Origin: Chaenocephalus aceratus
Lineage: Eukaryota > Chordata > Actinopteri > Perciformes > Channichthyidae
Direction: 5' to 3'
NCBI GenBank assembly: GCA_023974075.1
Contig: CM043807.1
Span: 8,609,676-8,673,675, forward strand
DNA length: 64,000 nt
Of the stretch, positions 1 through 12,389 are shown piece after piece; positions within the stretch are counted from its first letter, which is position 1; every line of letters begins with the position of its first letter. The position numbers and the translations under genes were made by a program. Under the pieces are notes generated by a model. That model was not told where the DNA came from. It was given only the letters and a program-made list of their open reading frames with translations, and did not search any database.

Positions 1-29
1 ACTCCTACAACCATACATCATGTAGAACT

Positions 30-275
30 CTTTTGAATTCAATTTATACTTTTCTTGCCAGCTAAAAGCTACCATAGCTTTTCACTAACTTATCTTGCAC
101 TATTCTATTGTTTTTTTTAAATCAGTTTGATTGTTTTTGGTCTCTATGTATATTATATTGCATAGTTGGAGGAGCCTCGGACTTGAGATGTTCATTGCCA
201 TAGCTACACTGCAGCTACTGTGCATATGTCAATAAAGCCTTTGAATCTTTCATTTGATTCTTAGACAAGTCAAAT
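30..275 (+). repeat. Non-LTR retrotransposon 3'-tail-like repeat, copy 1
   Basis: The segment ends with GGAGGAGCCTCGGAC, then an AATAAAGCCTTTGAATCTTT tail. A second copy with the same order of motifs lies at 5028-5220. A shared 3' end with an AATAAA-like terminus suggests the end of a LINE family. The family is not identified and no coding part is attached. Confidence 0.5.
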
Positions 276-1487
276 TGAGAGGACATGTGCAGCCATCAGT
301 TATAATCATTTATTAGTGAAGACTTCTTCTGAACTACCCTGTTAAGGAGACTAAATCTGCACTGAGGCGTTTCTCTTTTTCCCTTTTTCTACGTCTGTCT
401 GTTTCCCTCTCTCTCATATATATATCCCACCCCTATTGAAACGGCAGCGTTTGCATGGTGACATAATCCCAAAAAGCTCGATTTGGCTAACTTTATAAGT
501 AGCGCTTCTTGTGCGCCCGGGTCTCAGCCTCAGCAGAAAAAAAAGTCCACTGCAAATGTTGCATTAAGCCACTTATCAGGGTTGAGCACATTCGGATAAT
601 CCTGCGTGCTCAAAGTGGCCCCTGTTATGCAGCTGCTTGTGTAGTACTGTCAGCGCCAGAGCTCCCCCTCTTATTGGTGGGAATGTGATGTGTGCAATAA
701 GGTATTTGATCTGGTGTGTATTTGTGAGACTTCATTCGGGGGAAAGCTTCAGGTGCAAGCAGATGCAAAGTATACCGAAGTATCGCCAGGTCCAATAGTT
801 TAAATCCAGGTGGGGCTCCCTCTCCTCTCTCCTTCCCTCGTTGTATCCTTACCTTGTGCTCTCCCAGTCTTGTTTTTTCCCCCTTCCTGTAAAGCTAACT
901 TCATTGAGTTGTCGCAGCATGCTAAAAACACAACGGCAACTAAAGCCCCTCATGTCCTGATTTTTGTATTCAAACTCACTCTGGTTTGGCTGATGTCCCC
1001 TAGGCAACACCTGCATGTCTAATATTTTCAAAGGTAAGGTACAGATTCTGCTCTTCGATAACAAGTTGCTCGGCACCAATATATTCCTTTTTAAAAAATG
1101 TTTTATTGGCAGATCACTTTAAAACATTGCAAAAAATAAACCGCCTGTTGGTGAGAGAGATAAAAGGGATCAGGTGACAGGTGCTTATTTTAGTTTGAAG
1201 AAACTCTTTCACCGTATTCTGTCCTGTAAACGACTCTAGCTGATCATACTGAGCTTTGATTACTGATGTTCACGGTACAGCACAGACAGGCATACTTCTA
1301 ATATCATAGTTAAGGTAAGGTATAAGGTCTCTGGAAAGGTCTTGGCAATTAGGACCAAATTGTTGAAACTCATTTTTAGCAAGCATTGCTTTAGTAAAAA
1401 CATCCGTTTATTATTAGCTGTAACCTTTGCATGCATACACCTTGATACGTCATTTTACCATGTAGACAATGCTGTAATGTAGTGTGG

Positions 1488-1915
1488 TATATTTACCTAA
1501 GTATTTTACTTAAGTATGGTTTTTGGGGTACTTGAACTTCACTTGAGTATTTTTATTTTGTTACCTCATACTTCTACTCTAACATTTGGAAGCCACTTAC
1601 AGCCACTTCATCTTTTGGAAAAAGTAGTTAATAATAATAATAATAATAATAATGACTTTAAAGATTCAGCTTATTGGCTAAACAAAATATGAAAAAACAT
1701 TGACATATAACTAGGTTGAGATATTTCCAGCAGCAGTCCAACATCCACGTTTAACAGCTGTGATGAACCAAATAATACATCAAAACAATGTATCCAGTCA
1801 TTTAACATGTGTGATTTTAAAATGGGACATTACGCAAAATAAGTACTCGTACTTTTGGACTTTGACTTGTAACACAGTGTTTTTACACTGCAGTATTTCA
1901 AATTTTACTTAAAAA
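1488..1915. repeat. Dispersed TACTTAAGTA-type fish repeat, copy 1
   Basis: It is rich in ACTTAAGTA / TACTTTTACT / ACTTGAGTATTTT words in the same order as the copies at 25728-26255, 26258-26600, 34843-35296, 44903-45408 and 14325-14443. The better-kept copies begin and end with related GTAAGTA-type sequence in opposite orientation, suggesting a non-autonomous DNA element. The class is not settled. A (TAA)n run of about 25 bp sits inside at about 1629-1653. Confidence 0.6.
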
Positions 1916-2626
1916 AACGTCCACATAAAACTGTTATTACCCGTTCAAAGATTTTACAAACATGTCTCCCTGTGCCTCCGCCTCACGCTCCTCTGGGGGG
2001 GTTCTTTATAGATAGCTTCGCCTTATCAGGGGATCAGTGGAGAATGGGTCTGGAAAGCCTCTAATCTAACATCGCGTGGTCAAAGTTTATAATCTGTCAT
2101 CACCCCGCTTAATGGTTGCAGAGCTTCTTGTATTATTTGTGTGTATGCTTTTTATTTTTTCCCATTTAATTTCATCTAATGTTGTCCTCTCGAAGCCAAC
2201 TTGCATTCTTCCTGTTTTTCATTGCTTTGTTTGTACCACTTTTCAATTACCCACGCCTGGCAATGCTCAGCCATTAAACTGAAATGTAACCAAGAAGAGC
2301 CCAAATGGGTTTTTTCTCTCTTCATTTGAACGGCTTCACTTTTCAATAAAGCTGAATAGACCTGAAACTGTCACTATAGGGTTACGAGGAAATGAACAGC
2401 TTTGATGTGGGAGTGAGGATCAAATAATTTCCTTCAAGACAATGAGGATGGGTTATTTGCATGGTTACAAAATGAATGTCTTTGGCAACGAGGATATTGC
2501 ATAATATTCTACGGCTGACGAGATCACAAACCAATTATGTTACTGATTGTACAACAGCATTTGATTGCTATTAATTTACATTACACTGCGAGGGGATATT
2601 TATTTTGTAAGCTAATACCGTTAGGA

Positions 2627-2975
2627 CAGTGGTTCTCAAAGTGTGGTCCGCGGACCACTGGTGGTCCGTGAGCGCCCCCTAGTGGTCCGTGAGTATATTG
2701 GTAACATTTCACATTTCAATATATTTAAGTTTTCCGCCCTCTTGCGGGAATATCTCCGCAATGGAACGAGCTTAAGTTTAACTTTCTATTGCATGATATA
2801 GCCCAGATAAACACCTTCATCACACATGTTGCCACTTGTTTGTACCATTTTCAGGCGATTTATAATCTGTTCTAGAAAAACGATGTGTTTTGGGATATTT
2901 GTGGAGTTAGGTGGTCCGCGAGTGTTTTTCTATTGGTTAAGTGGTCCTTGGTATGAAAAAGTTTGAGAAACACTG
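2627..2975. mobile_element. hAT-like MITE with a perfect 8-bp target duplication
   Basis: The 349-bp element begins CAGTGGTTCTCAAAGT and ends AAGTTTGAGAAACACTG, which are imperfect terminal inverted repeats of the hAT/Charlie kind. It is flanked on both sides by CGTTAGGA (2619-2626 and 2976-2983), an exact 8-bp duplication typical of hAT insertion. The interior repeats GTGGTCCG words and has no open frame, so it is non-autonomous. Confidence 0.9.
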
Positions 2976-3613
2976 CGTTAGGATTATAATGCGGTCTCAT
3001 AAACGTTGAATAAAATGTGTTGGGTTGCATATGCTACTGCTAAATGACTACTTTAAGTATGATTTAGCTAGATATGTCCTTTCCTTCGTGAGAACATCAA
3101 AAAACGTTCTCAATCTTAAACCTTTTCATTTTTGGGCTATAGAAGTTTCCGATACTCTTGTGTATGTATGGGCGCAGTCCTCCATCATCCATATCCTGGT
3201 TTATTTTTTCTTTTCTGTCTGCTCTTAAAAAGCAGACAACCACTTCCAGCTGAACGCCACACTACGTCACATCTATTCTGCGTTGACAGGAGCTCTTCTC
3301 TCCCCTTGCTCCCGTCACCATGTTCCCATCCCGTCCATCTAGTGACAAGCCGGCGTCGCAGCGTGTCCTGCTCTTTCATGTCCCTGTAATAGGCCTGTCT
3401 GCATTGTCTCTATTTAACTTGTGTCTACGCTTTCATCCACTGCCAGATCCCTACTTTTTTACATTTGTTTTTCTTCCATCACACTTGCTTGACGCGTATA
3501 TCTTAAACCTCCAATAGTGTGTAGATATACAGCTGCATCCCTGCTGTTAGCGTCGTCTGTCTGCATCTGGCCCACAGAGCAGGCTTTCCCCGTCACATCC
3601 CTGTGGATATATG

Positions 3614-3650
3614 CACACACACACACGCATGCGCACACACACACATACGT

Positions 3651-3741
<91 letters not shown>
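3614..3741. repeat. (AC)n microsatellite with an impure 5' part
   Basis: The first 45 bases are broken by GCATGC and TACGTG interruptions, then a pure AC run of about 88 bp follows. The open frames reading CVCV or HTHT across it are artefacts of the dinucleotide. Confidence 0.97.
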
Positions 3742-3742
<1 letters not shown>

Positions 3743-3956
3743 CTGGGTGACAAAAATGCATCTTCAGGGTGGGTGGATTGGAGTCCATCCCCAGGGAGCT
3801 GCGCAGTGTAGGGTCATTTGGGTTCCATCAATGTTCAGTGTGTGTGTTTGTGTGTATTGTCCCAAACACCCACAGTGTGTTAATAGCGTTCCCCTAGGGA
3901 CATCTACAGTGCTCCATGATGTGATTCACACTGACTGGGGATGACCTTGAGAACTA

Positions 3957-4415
<459 letters not shown>

Positions 4416-4514
4416 TCTTCAATTTCAGAACACATTTTACCGTTACTGTTGCTACTCTTTCTCAGTACTTGTTGCATGTTTTTTGACTTCTCCTCTCTTG
4501 CTCCGCTCCTTTAG

Positions 4515-4615
4515 GTCAATGTGACAGTTGATTACATCAGAGCAGCTACCGGCCCAGGAGAAAGCACCCCCGCATTCTCAGAACGCACCTGTGCTACAGT
4601 CACTATTGGCGGCAT
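4515..4615 (+). CDS. snd1: SND1 internal exon (window exon 1), SN3 region
   Basis: SND1 (Tudor-SN, p100) is a multi-domain RNA-binding protein with staphylococcal-nuclease-like (SN) repeats and a Tudor domain, acting in RISC, splicing and transcription co-activation. This 101-bp exon starts in frame and reads [12 protein letters not shown]...[15 protein letters not shown], closely matching vertebrate SND1 as I recall it, at roughly residues 410-445 in the third SN-like domain. The acceptor is a pyrimidine-rich tract ending TTTAG (AG at 4513-4514) and the donor is GTAAGT at 4616. The exon ends after two bases of an Ile codon, completed by the T at 7430. Frame and identity are secure. Residue numbers are approximate. 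Confidence 0.96.
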
Positions 4616-4699
4616 GTAAGTACCACACGGAATAATCAACTTTCATTAAGTGTAGTCTATTCAGGATATTTCTCTATGTGCTAATTGTATTTATAAAAA

Positions 4700-5000
4700 A
4701 AAAAGATAAAATATACTTTATTGATCCGAATTTGTGACATGTTCTCGTCGCAGCAGCAGGTAACAAGGCATTGCACACAACGTGAAAAGTACAAAAAAAC
4801 AGACATAAACATAAAATATAAACATCTCAAAATAGAAAATAAAACGGAACTTAAAAGTAAATATAAACATATTGACCAAATGAAGGGCCAGTTACAGCTA
4901 ACAAAATATAAAAGTAGGACATTATTAACATTGAGTGTGCAAGAAATAAATCAAAATCAATGTACAAGGTATAGTGTAAGGACATTTTACTCAGGTGGAC
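4700..5000 (-). repeat. LINE/SINE 3'-tail-like fragment, minus orientation
   Basis: Read on the minus strand, the segment ends GGATCAATAAAGTATATTTT, a 3' terminus widely shared by fish LINE and SINE families. The same tail appears on the plus strand at about 6600-6640. No reverse-transcriptase coding sequence is attached. Confidence 0.5.
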
Positions 5001-5027
5001 ATCTTATGGTAATGATTTAGAAGAGCT

Positions 5028-5220
5028 CACTCTTCATGTAACTCTTTATATTTTCTATTTGCGGTACACGCATGCACTATTTTGTTGTACAGTTGAACTT
5101 CCTTGTTTATTTTCTTTAGTATATTGTGTGTTGCACTGTTAGAGGAGCCTCGGACATTTTCATGGCAATCACCTGCACTGTGGCTATTTGATAATAAAGC
5201 CTTAGAATCCTTTTGAATCT
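5028..5220 (+). repeat. Non-LTR retrotransposon 3'-tail-like repeat, copy 2
   Basis: It is homologous to the segment at 30-275: GAGGAGCCTCGGAC, then a CACTGTGGCTATT-like stretch and AATAAAGCCTTAGAATCCTTTT at the end. The two copies share motif order but are well diverged. Confidence 0.5.
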
Positions 5221-5460
5221 TAAAAGCACAACATATAGGATTTCCCTTAAAACAATGTAAAGATAATAACAAAACGTACCCCTCCAGGTCCACAATCTTA
5301 AGCGCCCATGCTAGAGGAAATAGCATTATGAGACTGCAACCAACGAATCCTACATATTGTGCCTTTAAAACTTGAATTAAGGTTATGTTACCAATAAGCT
5401 GCACTTACACAGATATCATACAGCATCTAATTGTCAGCGTAGCACATTAATTTTAATTAG

Positions 5461-5650
5461 GAGGAGGCGTGTGGCGCAGTGGATAGAACGTTGGTGTTCG
5501 GATCAGGGGGTCACAGGTTCAAACCCCACTGCAGTCGTTGTGTCCCTGGGCAAGACACTTCACCCCAAATTGCTCCTGTGGGGATTGCCCACAGTATTGA
5601 GTATGTAAGTCGCTTTGGATAAAAGCGTCTAACAAGTAACATGTAATAAT
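5461..5650 (+). mobile_element. tRNA-derived SINE
   Basis: A tRNA-like head carries an A box TGGCGCAGTGG at 5472-5482 and a B box GGTTCAAACCC at 5516-5526. It is followed by the GTCCCTGGGCAAGACACTTC core and the TAAGTCGCTTTGGATAAAAG tail, both common in fish SINEs. It is not a functional tRNA gene, since the tRNA fold is degraded and fused to the SINE body. Exact ends and target duplications were not resolved. Confidence 0.85.
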
Positions 5651-7429
5651 AATTACAACAGCTGTGTCCCTTTTGTAAAACCTAATTCTTCAGATGTAAA
5701 ACAACATAAAATAGACAAAATTGTAAATGCTCATAACTTGTAATCTCAGCATGAATCACAAAGTAAGCTGAAAAGGCTTCTTTGTGTTTCCATTTTCACA
5801 GGAAGTGTCGCCTGAGTGCAAGCAATTATTTTCTATCTACAAACAACCCTTTGAGGGAATCTGGTTTATCTGTCAGAAACACAGACTTTCCACAGTACCA
5901 CAGATCTTCTGTTATTAAAATTACTCGGAGGTTTAAATTGAATCAAAACCGGATGGAGTGCCGGATGCCGCGTGACTTGAAATAAACCATCAGAAGTCCG
6001 TTCTCGCCCCAAAAAGTAGTTAAAGGCCACACTTATCTTCTGCGTTCTTCTGTCTGTCTGGCTCTATGGTGCAAAGCAGAGTTATTTGCACATGCTACAA
6101 ATGGATCCCTGTTGGTCATCAACAGTCATGTATCTGCATGCATACACAAAGGTCAGGACCCGACCTCGTGACCAGTCAGTTCCTCCCCAGCAGTAGCCAG
6201 CCGCACCCGCCACTCCGCTCCACAGTGAACAGTTGGCATGCCCCCCCCATGAAGGCTGAGGTCAGGGGGGCAAATGTTTTCAACCTTTTACGTCATACAG
6301 TGTATTAAATATATAATTTCTCTGCTTGTGGTAAGAGAGTTAGTTCTTGGCAGCGCATCTATGAGAAGAAACGGGCTCTGCTTGTGATTCATTAAGCTGT
6401 GTGAAGTCATAAAGGTTAACCAACCAGAAGAAGACAGGAAGTAGGGGTGAGCGATATCACCCTTAAATCATTTCACCACAGTGATTATTCTTGCAATCAC
6501 AACTCAATTTACAATATGCCAAAAATACTGAGTTTTTAAAATAATGAATTATTAATTATTGAAGGACCCACACAATTTCATTAGAATATGTCTCCCAAAA
6601 TAAAAATCCCAAATTGGGATCAATAAAGTATATCTGATTGTATAGTTCTTTGTGTCCACATTACAGAAACAGTATGCTTCAAATATTCTGCAAAAGCTAA
6701 ACCAAATCAATCTCTGTTTTTAATTACCGTTTCTGTAAGTGCACATTGAATGTTCTTTTAACCTCCATAATAGTTATATATTTACTATTATTTTGTTAGC
6801 TTTGCTTTAAATGATTTTAATAATAACTGTATTATATGCTGGAATACCCCAAACAGGAAGTCCTCCCCGTATTATATCCCATACCCAATGATTCAAAATG
6901 TCCTTTTCTCATTTATTTCCGCTCTCTCTTTTAAACAACAAATCCAATTGAGTGTGAAGTGTTGATGTAGGAAAAGGGTCAGAGAAAACATTTGATTAGA
7001 GACGACAAAGTCTATAATATCATCATGCCTGCAAATGGAGACAGAAAAATGCACTCAATGACACAAACTCACTTTTGAAGAGTTTACTTCATTTCTTTTG
7101 TCCGCACATCAACCAGAACATCGATGTCCACGGGCTGGCCACTAAGTGCTGCACTAAGTACAACAATACTCCTCTTTCTGCCCTTCATCCTTTCTTCTTC
7201 AGTACATCCATAACGCAGCGAGGAAACGGTTAGTCAAGTGTGCAATGTCAACATTTAAGTGACCTTTGTTCATTTGCTAAGCCACCGTTGGGATTCGTCA
7301 TGGTTGTTCTTCCCCCCGTTGAGCTGGCTTACTTAGGATTCAGTGTGAAGCCGAGCCGTTTTGCTTGTTGGTTTTTATTAAAGTAATCTCTCTCTCTCTC
7401 TCCCCCCCCCCCACCCCCTCTTCCTACAG

Positions 7430-7540
7430 TAACATAGCCGAGGCTCTGGTCAGTAAAGGCCTGGCCACATGCATCAGATACAGGCAGGATGACGACCAGC
7501 GCTCCTCCCACTACGACGAGCTGCTTGCCGCAGAGGCTCG
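7430..7540 (+). CDS. snd1: SND1 internal exon (window exon 2), SN3 region
   Basis: This 111-bp exon reads [19 protein letters not shown], then [17 protein letters not shown], near-identical to vertebrate SND1 at roughly residues 446-482, the body of the third SN-like domain. The first base completes an Ile codon and the last two bases (CG) start an Arg codon completed at 9003. The acceptor CCTACAG follows an unusually pure (TC)n/C11 tract. The donor GTGAGC at 7541 is followed within 7 bases by a (GCAC)14 tetranucleotide array. Cys in CIRYRQ is where I recall Val in human. Confidence 0.96.
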
Positions 7541-7547
7541 GTGAGCA

Positions 7548-7602
<55 letters not shown>

Positions 7603-7603
7603 C
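7548..7603. repeat. (GCAC)14 tetranucleotide microsatellite at an SND1 splice donor
   Basis: About 14 uninterrupted copies of GCAC begin at base 8 of the intron, immediately after the GTGAGCA donor. The array contributes the short Arg/Cys/Ala/Val-rich and Thr/His/Ala-rich open frames seen here, which are not genes. Confidence 0.95.
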
Positions 7604-9002
7604 TCACTCCTTCCATCTCCCTTTCACCTGAGCCTTAAAGACAACATGTTGCACACTAATCTCTTACACAAAACATTTTACACAATCACCATCCACGATT
7701 TCTGCATGACCTTGATGTCATGTCAAAATGTTGCTGTTTGGAAGAGGAAATTAATTGTTATGACCTTGAGGCTTTTTTTTCTTCTTCCAAATTACTTTAG
7801 CTATTTCATCCAACATGGCTCAGGAGAAGCAACTCTAAATAATTATTATTGCTCTATAAATATGATTACAGGCACCATCATAGGTCACAGCTCATCACAG
7901 ATCCACAGAAAATGTTATTGCTCTCACACATGCATACATCTTTCCCCCTTTTATCATTATTTGATACATATAAACATACATGCCTATACATGCAGCTTCC
8001 CAAGCGCTCTATCAGAGGCTCCCTTTACACAGGCCCTATGAACATAAGGATATGGAGGTGCAGTGGAGAGATTTAGTACAGGCTTTATTGCTCAGCTATA
8101 GATTAAGATCTGCTGGCTATAGGTAGAGCAGATGCAGCCCAGCCTCCTTTTTATTAGACTCTCCCCCCCCCCCTCCTCCCATGCAGTGTCGCCGCCCTCC
8201 TTTTTCTACTCTCACCTCATCTTTTTTGTTGCACATTTTATCCTTATTTCTCCTCCTTTTTCAATGTTGTCCTTCTTTGGCCTGGCTCGCCTTCTGTGTC
8301 TCTCCCACTTCTCTATCTCTCTTCCTCCCCCCCTTCTCTCTGTCCCTGACGAGGGTGTTCTTAGAGTTGATGAGAGGTTTCTGTCTATAGCCTCCATTTG
8401 TATTTTTAGTTCCCGTTGCACGAGGTCAACGACCTGCAGTCTTCAAGAAACCTCCTCCAGGCTATTAAATGCGCTTATATACACGCTCTGCATAAATGCA
8501 CACGCTCCATCATAGTCAATGACCTGCTTCCCAGTGACCCATAGGTGGCATTATCCCACCCCTCAACCACAGTGGTCATCTTCATCTCAGCCGGCCCTTG
8601 AGGCTTTTTAAAGCGCTGGTCACTAGCCACCAGTGATCATCGCTAAAGCCCTCGCCGGCACTATACAAGCAACCCATTTTCTCCCCATCCTTCCATTCTA
8701 ACAATAATTTCTTCTTCTTCATCATTTCTTCTCCACCATTTCCACTTTCATCTCACGCCCATAGATTATCTGGGCGGGAAAAAAACCCTCCCCCCTGGCA
8801 CTTCCCGTAAAGCCATAATGGCATTTCAGCAGTAGGGAAAAAAATGGTTTGAATTGACTTCTTCACAAAGCCACAATGGCTCCCTCTTTGTATCTACTGT
8901 GATTACTCAAAGAGCTACCATTTCTCAAGGTCTACTTGGCCTGCAGCATTATGCTTTCTCCATGTATTATGATGATGTTTGAGCTATGTTTGTGGTTTGT
9001 AG
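7604..9002 (+). other. snd1: SND1 intron between window exons 2 and 3 (remainder)
   Basis: The full intron is 7541-9002 (1,462 bp). Past the tetranucleotide array it is pyrimidine-rich, notably 8150-8350, with no recognisable repeat or gene. It ends TTGTAG before the exon at 9003. Confidence 0.8.
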
Positions 9003-9075
9003 GGCCATCAAGAACGGGAAAGGGCTGCACAGCAAGAAGGAGGCTCCCATCCACAGAGTGGCTGATATCTCTGGG
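9003..9075 (+). CDS. snd1: SND1 internal exon (window exon 3), SN3 C-terminal region
   Basis: This 73-bp exon reads [20 protein letters not shown] followed by DISG, matching vertebrate SND1 at roughly residues 483-506, the end of the third SN-like domain. The first G completes the Arg codon begun at 7539-7540 and the exon ends in phase 0 after Gly. The acceptor is GTTTGTAG (AG at 9001-9002) and the donor is GTAAGT at 9076. KEAP replaces KEVP of human, a conservative difference. Confidence 0.96.
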
Positions 9076-10285
9076 GTAAGTGTCTCATTTGGTTATGTAT
9101 GCACAGGTTTTCTTACACAAGAGAATAAAAGCTTATCCAGGATCAGAATCCTGAACAAATGTATTGCAAAGAATACAAGGAACACATACAAGGAATTTGC
9201 TTTGGTGTATGATGGTGCAAACATAAGAAAATACATTGTAAGAGAAGGTTACAAATATAACAATTTAAAAAAATATATATATATATATATATTTAGCATT
9301 ACATAATAATAAAGACAAGTATTCACATCAAATTTAAATATACAAAAGAAAGGTAAACAAATGAATATATGACAAACTTGTATTTTAAAGTAGAGGGCTG
9401 TGCAGAGATGTGCAACATTTATTCAGGGAGATGAACATGGCTCACCGTATTTAAAAAGAAAAGGACAATATGTTGTTAACATGGTGTGCATTATGATGTG
9501 TAACTGAACGAGCATCTCTCAAAATGCACTTTTTTTTTAAACCATGGACTCATTTACACACTCCAACCCCCATGACACTGAAAGATCATCGATGCCCAAA
9601 AGCTACCGCCATGTTCCGCCACATGCAGTAACTCTCAGGAGGCGATCCATAATCCTCGGCTCGCCACCCCTTCCCCGAGCCTCACAGCCGGTTTCCTCAT
9701 CTTACAGAAACTAAGCGGCCTCTAAAAATAATCAGCGCCATTAATAAAACCATCAGAGATGCTCGGTCCTAGCTTGTTTACGTGTGCCCAGGGGCTTGAT
9801 GGAGGCATCATTTGGCTAATGAAGCCTGATTGGGAGTGCTCACAAAATGAACATTAGCGCGGGGGACCCATAAAATCTCTCAGTAACAAGTAATGGCCGA
9901 TTGGTACGCATTGTTTCGAAGCGTGTGTTTGTTCTCACAACCATGATCCCCTTTGTGTTTTCTCTTCATCTCACGCTCGCCATCTTCTTCAATCTTTAAA
10001 AGTCGGGCATGTTTGCGTTCAATTATTAATTGCAAAGACATTCCTGACAAGTTAATTTTCGAAAGGAACAATTTCCTGTCATTTTCACAAGAGATTTCGT
10101 CCTACATGGCTACAGGCTGTCCCAGTACAGTTCTATAACCTAGTGCAGTTTTCATCAAGTCGCTATAGGCTGCATTGTTGTAGCTGTCTAACATTGTCAA
10201 ACTGAGTGGTTGGCTGAGATGAGCTCACATGGAGGCAAGACAGTGTAAATGTGCTGATGACGCGCACGCGCACACCACACACACA
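9076..10285 (+). other. snd1: SND1 intron between window exons 3 and 4, first part
   Basis: The intron is 9076-17614 (8,539 bp). This first part has a short (AT)n at about 9272-9290 and otherwise appears unique. The segment about 9590-10140 is less AT-rich than its surroundings and looks non-repetitive, so conserved non-coding sequence is possible but cannot be tested here. Confidence 0.6.
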
Positions 10286-10468
10286 CACGTTTATTTATAT
10301 AGCACCTTTCAGCACCAGGCAATTCAAGGTGCTTAACAAAAATGAAAGACATTCAGACAAAGGCATTTAAAAACAGTAAAAGATAATAAAACAAAAAATG
10401 AAAGACATTAAGAAAATGGCATTTAAAATCAGTCATTAAAAAGAAAGCTAATAAAATAAACATTAAAA

Positions 10469-10947
10469 GATAAAAGTTACAGTGCAGTCTAAGATATGAA
10501 TAGTTCAATTCTTTCGGTTCTTGATTTTTAATATATTCACAGAACCTCCCTTTGGAAATCCGAACATTTCCGTCCCGATTTTAATTTAGACTGATTGTGT
10601 TCACCATGTTATGCTCGCATGACATCCACAATCGGACCCTCAGGAGGGTGTACCAGCCCCCTACTCTGCTTTGCGTTCCATAACAAAGTCTTTAAGTGTT
10701 ACCTGAACACCCCGTGTTACCAAAACACTATTTTTCACCCGTCGGTGATGTGATACTTGTTCCTCAGTACAAATCACCCAAAAACTGATCGTAAACCCTG
10801 GCTACGACGGATATCCCAAATATCCTACTTTCGAGCAGTCCCTCTCATAAATGTCATGGAGTTTAATTCCGTTTAAATTTAAAACATTAAAAGAAAAAAT
10901 ACATGGATAAAAGTTACAGTGCAGTCTAAGATATGAATAGTTCAATT
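10469..10947. repeat. 42-bp perfect direct repeat flanking a 395-bp insertion in the LINE 3' region
   Basis: The 42 bases at 10469-10510 recur exactly at 10906-10947 (both begin GATAAAAGTTACAGTGCAG). The 395 bp between them do not resemble the LINE and have no recognisable ends. 42 bp is long for a target-site duplication, so a local duplication accompanying insertion is equally possible. Confidence 0.8.
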
Positions 10948-11875
10948 AAAAGCAGCGACAAAAAGAAAAGTCTTCAGCCTGGATTTAAAAGTAGTCAGAG
11001 TTGCAGCGGACCTGCAGGTTTCTGGGAGTCTGTTCCAGATATTTGGAGCATAATAACTGAACGCTGCTTTACCAGTGTTAGTTCTGACTCTGTGGACAGA
11101 AAGCTGACCAGTCCCTGAAGACCTGAGAGATCTGGATGGTTCATAATTTAGCAGGAGGTCAGAAATGTAATTGGGCCTAAACCATTCAGTGCTTTATAAA
11201 CCAGCAGCAGTATTTTGAAATCTATTATTTGACACGCAGGAAGCCAGTGTAAAGACTTCAGAACGGGAGTGATGTGATCCACTTTTCTTAGTGTTAGTGA
11301 GGACTCGAGCAGCGGCGTTCTGATCAGCTGCAGCTTCCTAATAGATTTTTTAGTGAGACCTGTGAAGACACCATTGCAGTAGTCGAGTCTACTGAAGATA
11401 AAAGCATGGACAAGTTTTTCCAAATCCTGCTGTGACATTAGTCTTTTAATCCTAGATATATTCTTTAGGTGATAGTAGGCTGTTTAGTAACTGTTTTAAT
11501 GTGACTGTTGAAATTCAGGTCAGCGTCCATGACTACACCTAGATTTCTGGCTTTATCTGTTGTTTTGAACATTGCAGACTGAAGCTCAGCGCTCACTTTT
11601 ATACGTTCTGACTTTGCTCCAAAAAACCATTACCTCAGTTTTATCTTTGTTTAATTGGAGAAAGTTCTGACACATCCAGTCATTGATTTGTTCAATGCAC
11701 TTACTCAGTTTTGAATTGGAGCATAGTCTCCTGGTGAAATTGTTACGTAGATTTGTGTGTCATCTGCATAGCTATGGTAACTTATTTTGTTGTTTTTCAT
11801 TATCTGAGCCAGTGGTAGCATGTAGATGTTAAAGAGAAGAGGCCCCAAGATGGAGCCTTGAGGTACCCCACATGT

Positions 11876-12389
11876 TGGAGATGAATGTTCAAAAATGGAG
11901 CCACAAACCACCAGGAGACAGGAGTTTAAACTTCTTTGTTTTATTTTATCAGGATATGTTGGTTGGGATGGTAGCTGTTGCCAATGGTTCTAGTAGAACA
12001 GGTGAAACAAACTGATAACAGCATTTGCATATTAAAATAATACTTATATTACTTGCAAATTAAAGTTAACAAATATGTCTGCCGTAATTATATCAAATTT
12101 GAATTAAATTATATTCATTTATATATTGAACAACAAATGTGTTTAATACCCATTGAGGTTACTCAAGTGCAAATATCGAAATTACAAAGAGGATTCTACT
12201 TACATTGTTAACTCAAAAGACACATGGCGAACAGCTAGCAAACACTCAATCCTGGTGTGGGTGTTTGAGGACAAAGAGGAGTAAGTCCTCATCCAGGCCT
12301 CTACTTATAGCCTGTGAGGAAGTTCTACCTACTTCCCTACAACAGTGCCTCTTGTGGACAGGAGGGTTACACACATGCAATTTCTAACA
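11876..12389. mobile_element. 514-bp insertion in the LINE with an 8-bp target duplication
   Basis: CCACATGT occurs at 11868-11875 and 12390-12397, and removing the segment rejoins the LINE reading between the SYLKDRN and CGVPQGS motifs. The insert begins TGGAGATGAATG and ends TTTCTAACA, so it has TG...CA ends, but terminal inverted repeats are weak. It could be an hAT-like element (8-bp duplication) or a solo LTR. The class is unresolved. Confidence 0.75.

Larger units (their letters stand above)
4616..7429 (+). other. snd1: SND1 intron between window exons 1 and 2
   Basis: This 2,814-bp intron runs GTAAGT to CCTACAG. It contains two LINE-tail-like repeats (4700-5000 and 5028-5220), a tRNA-derived SINE (5461-5650) and a short tail-like fragment ending GGGATCAATAAAGTATATCTG (about 6600-6640). 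The acceptor tract is a (TC)n run followed by 11 C. The rest (5651-6590 and 6641-7380) shows no gene. Confidence 0.85.

Noticed and set aside
5465..5537. tRNA gene
   Set aside because: A and B boxes are present but the sequence continues into a SINE body and tail, and the acceptor stem does not pair well.
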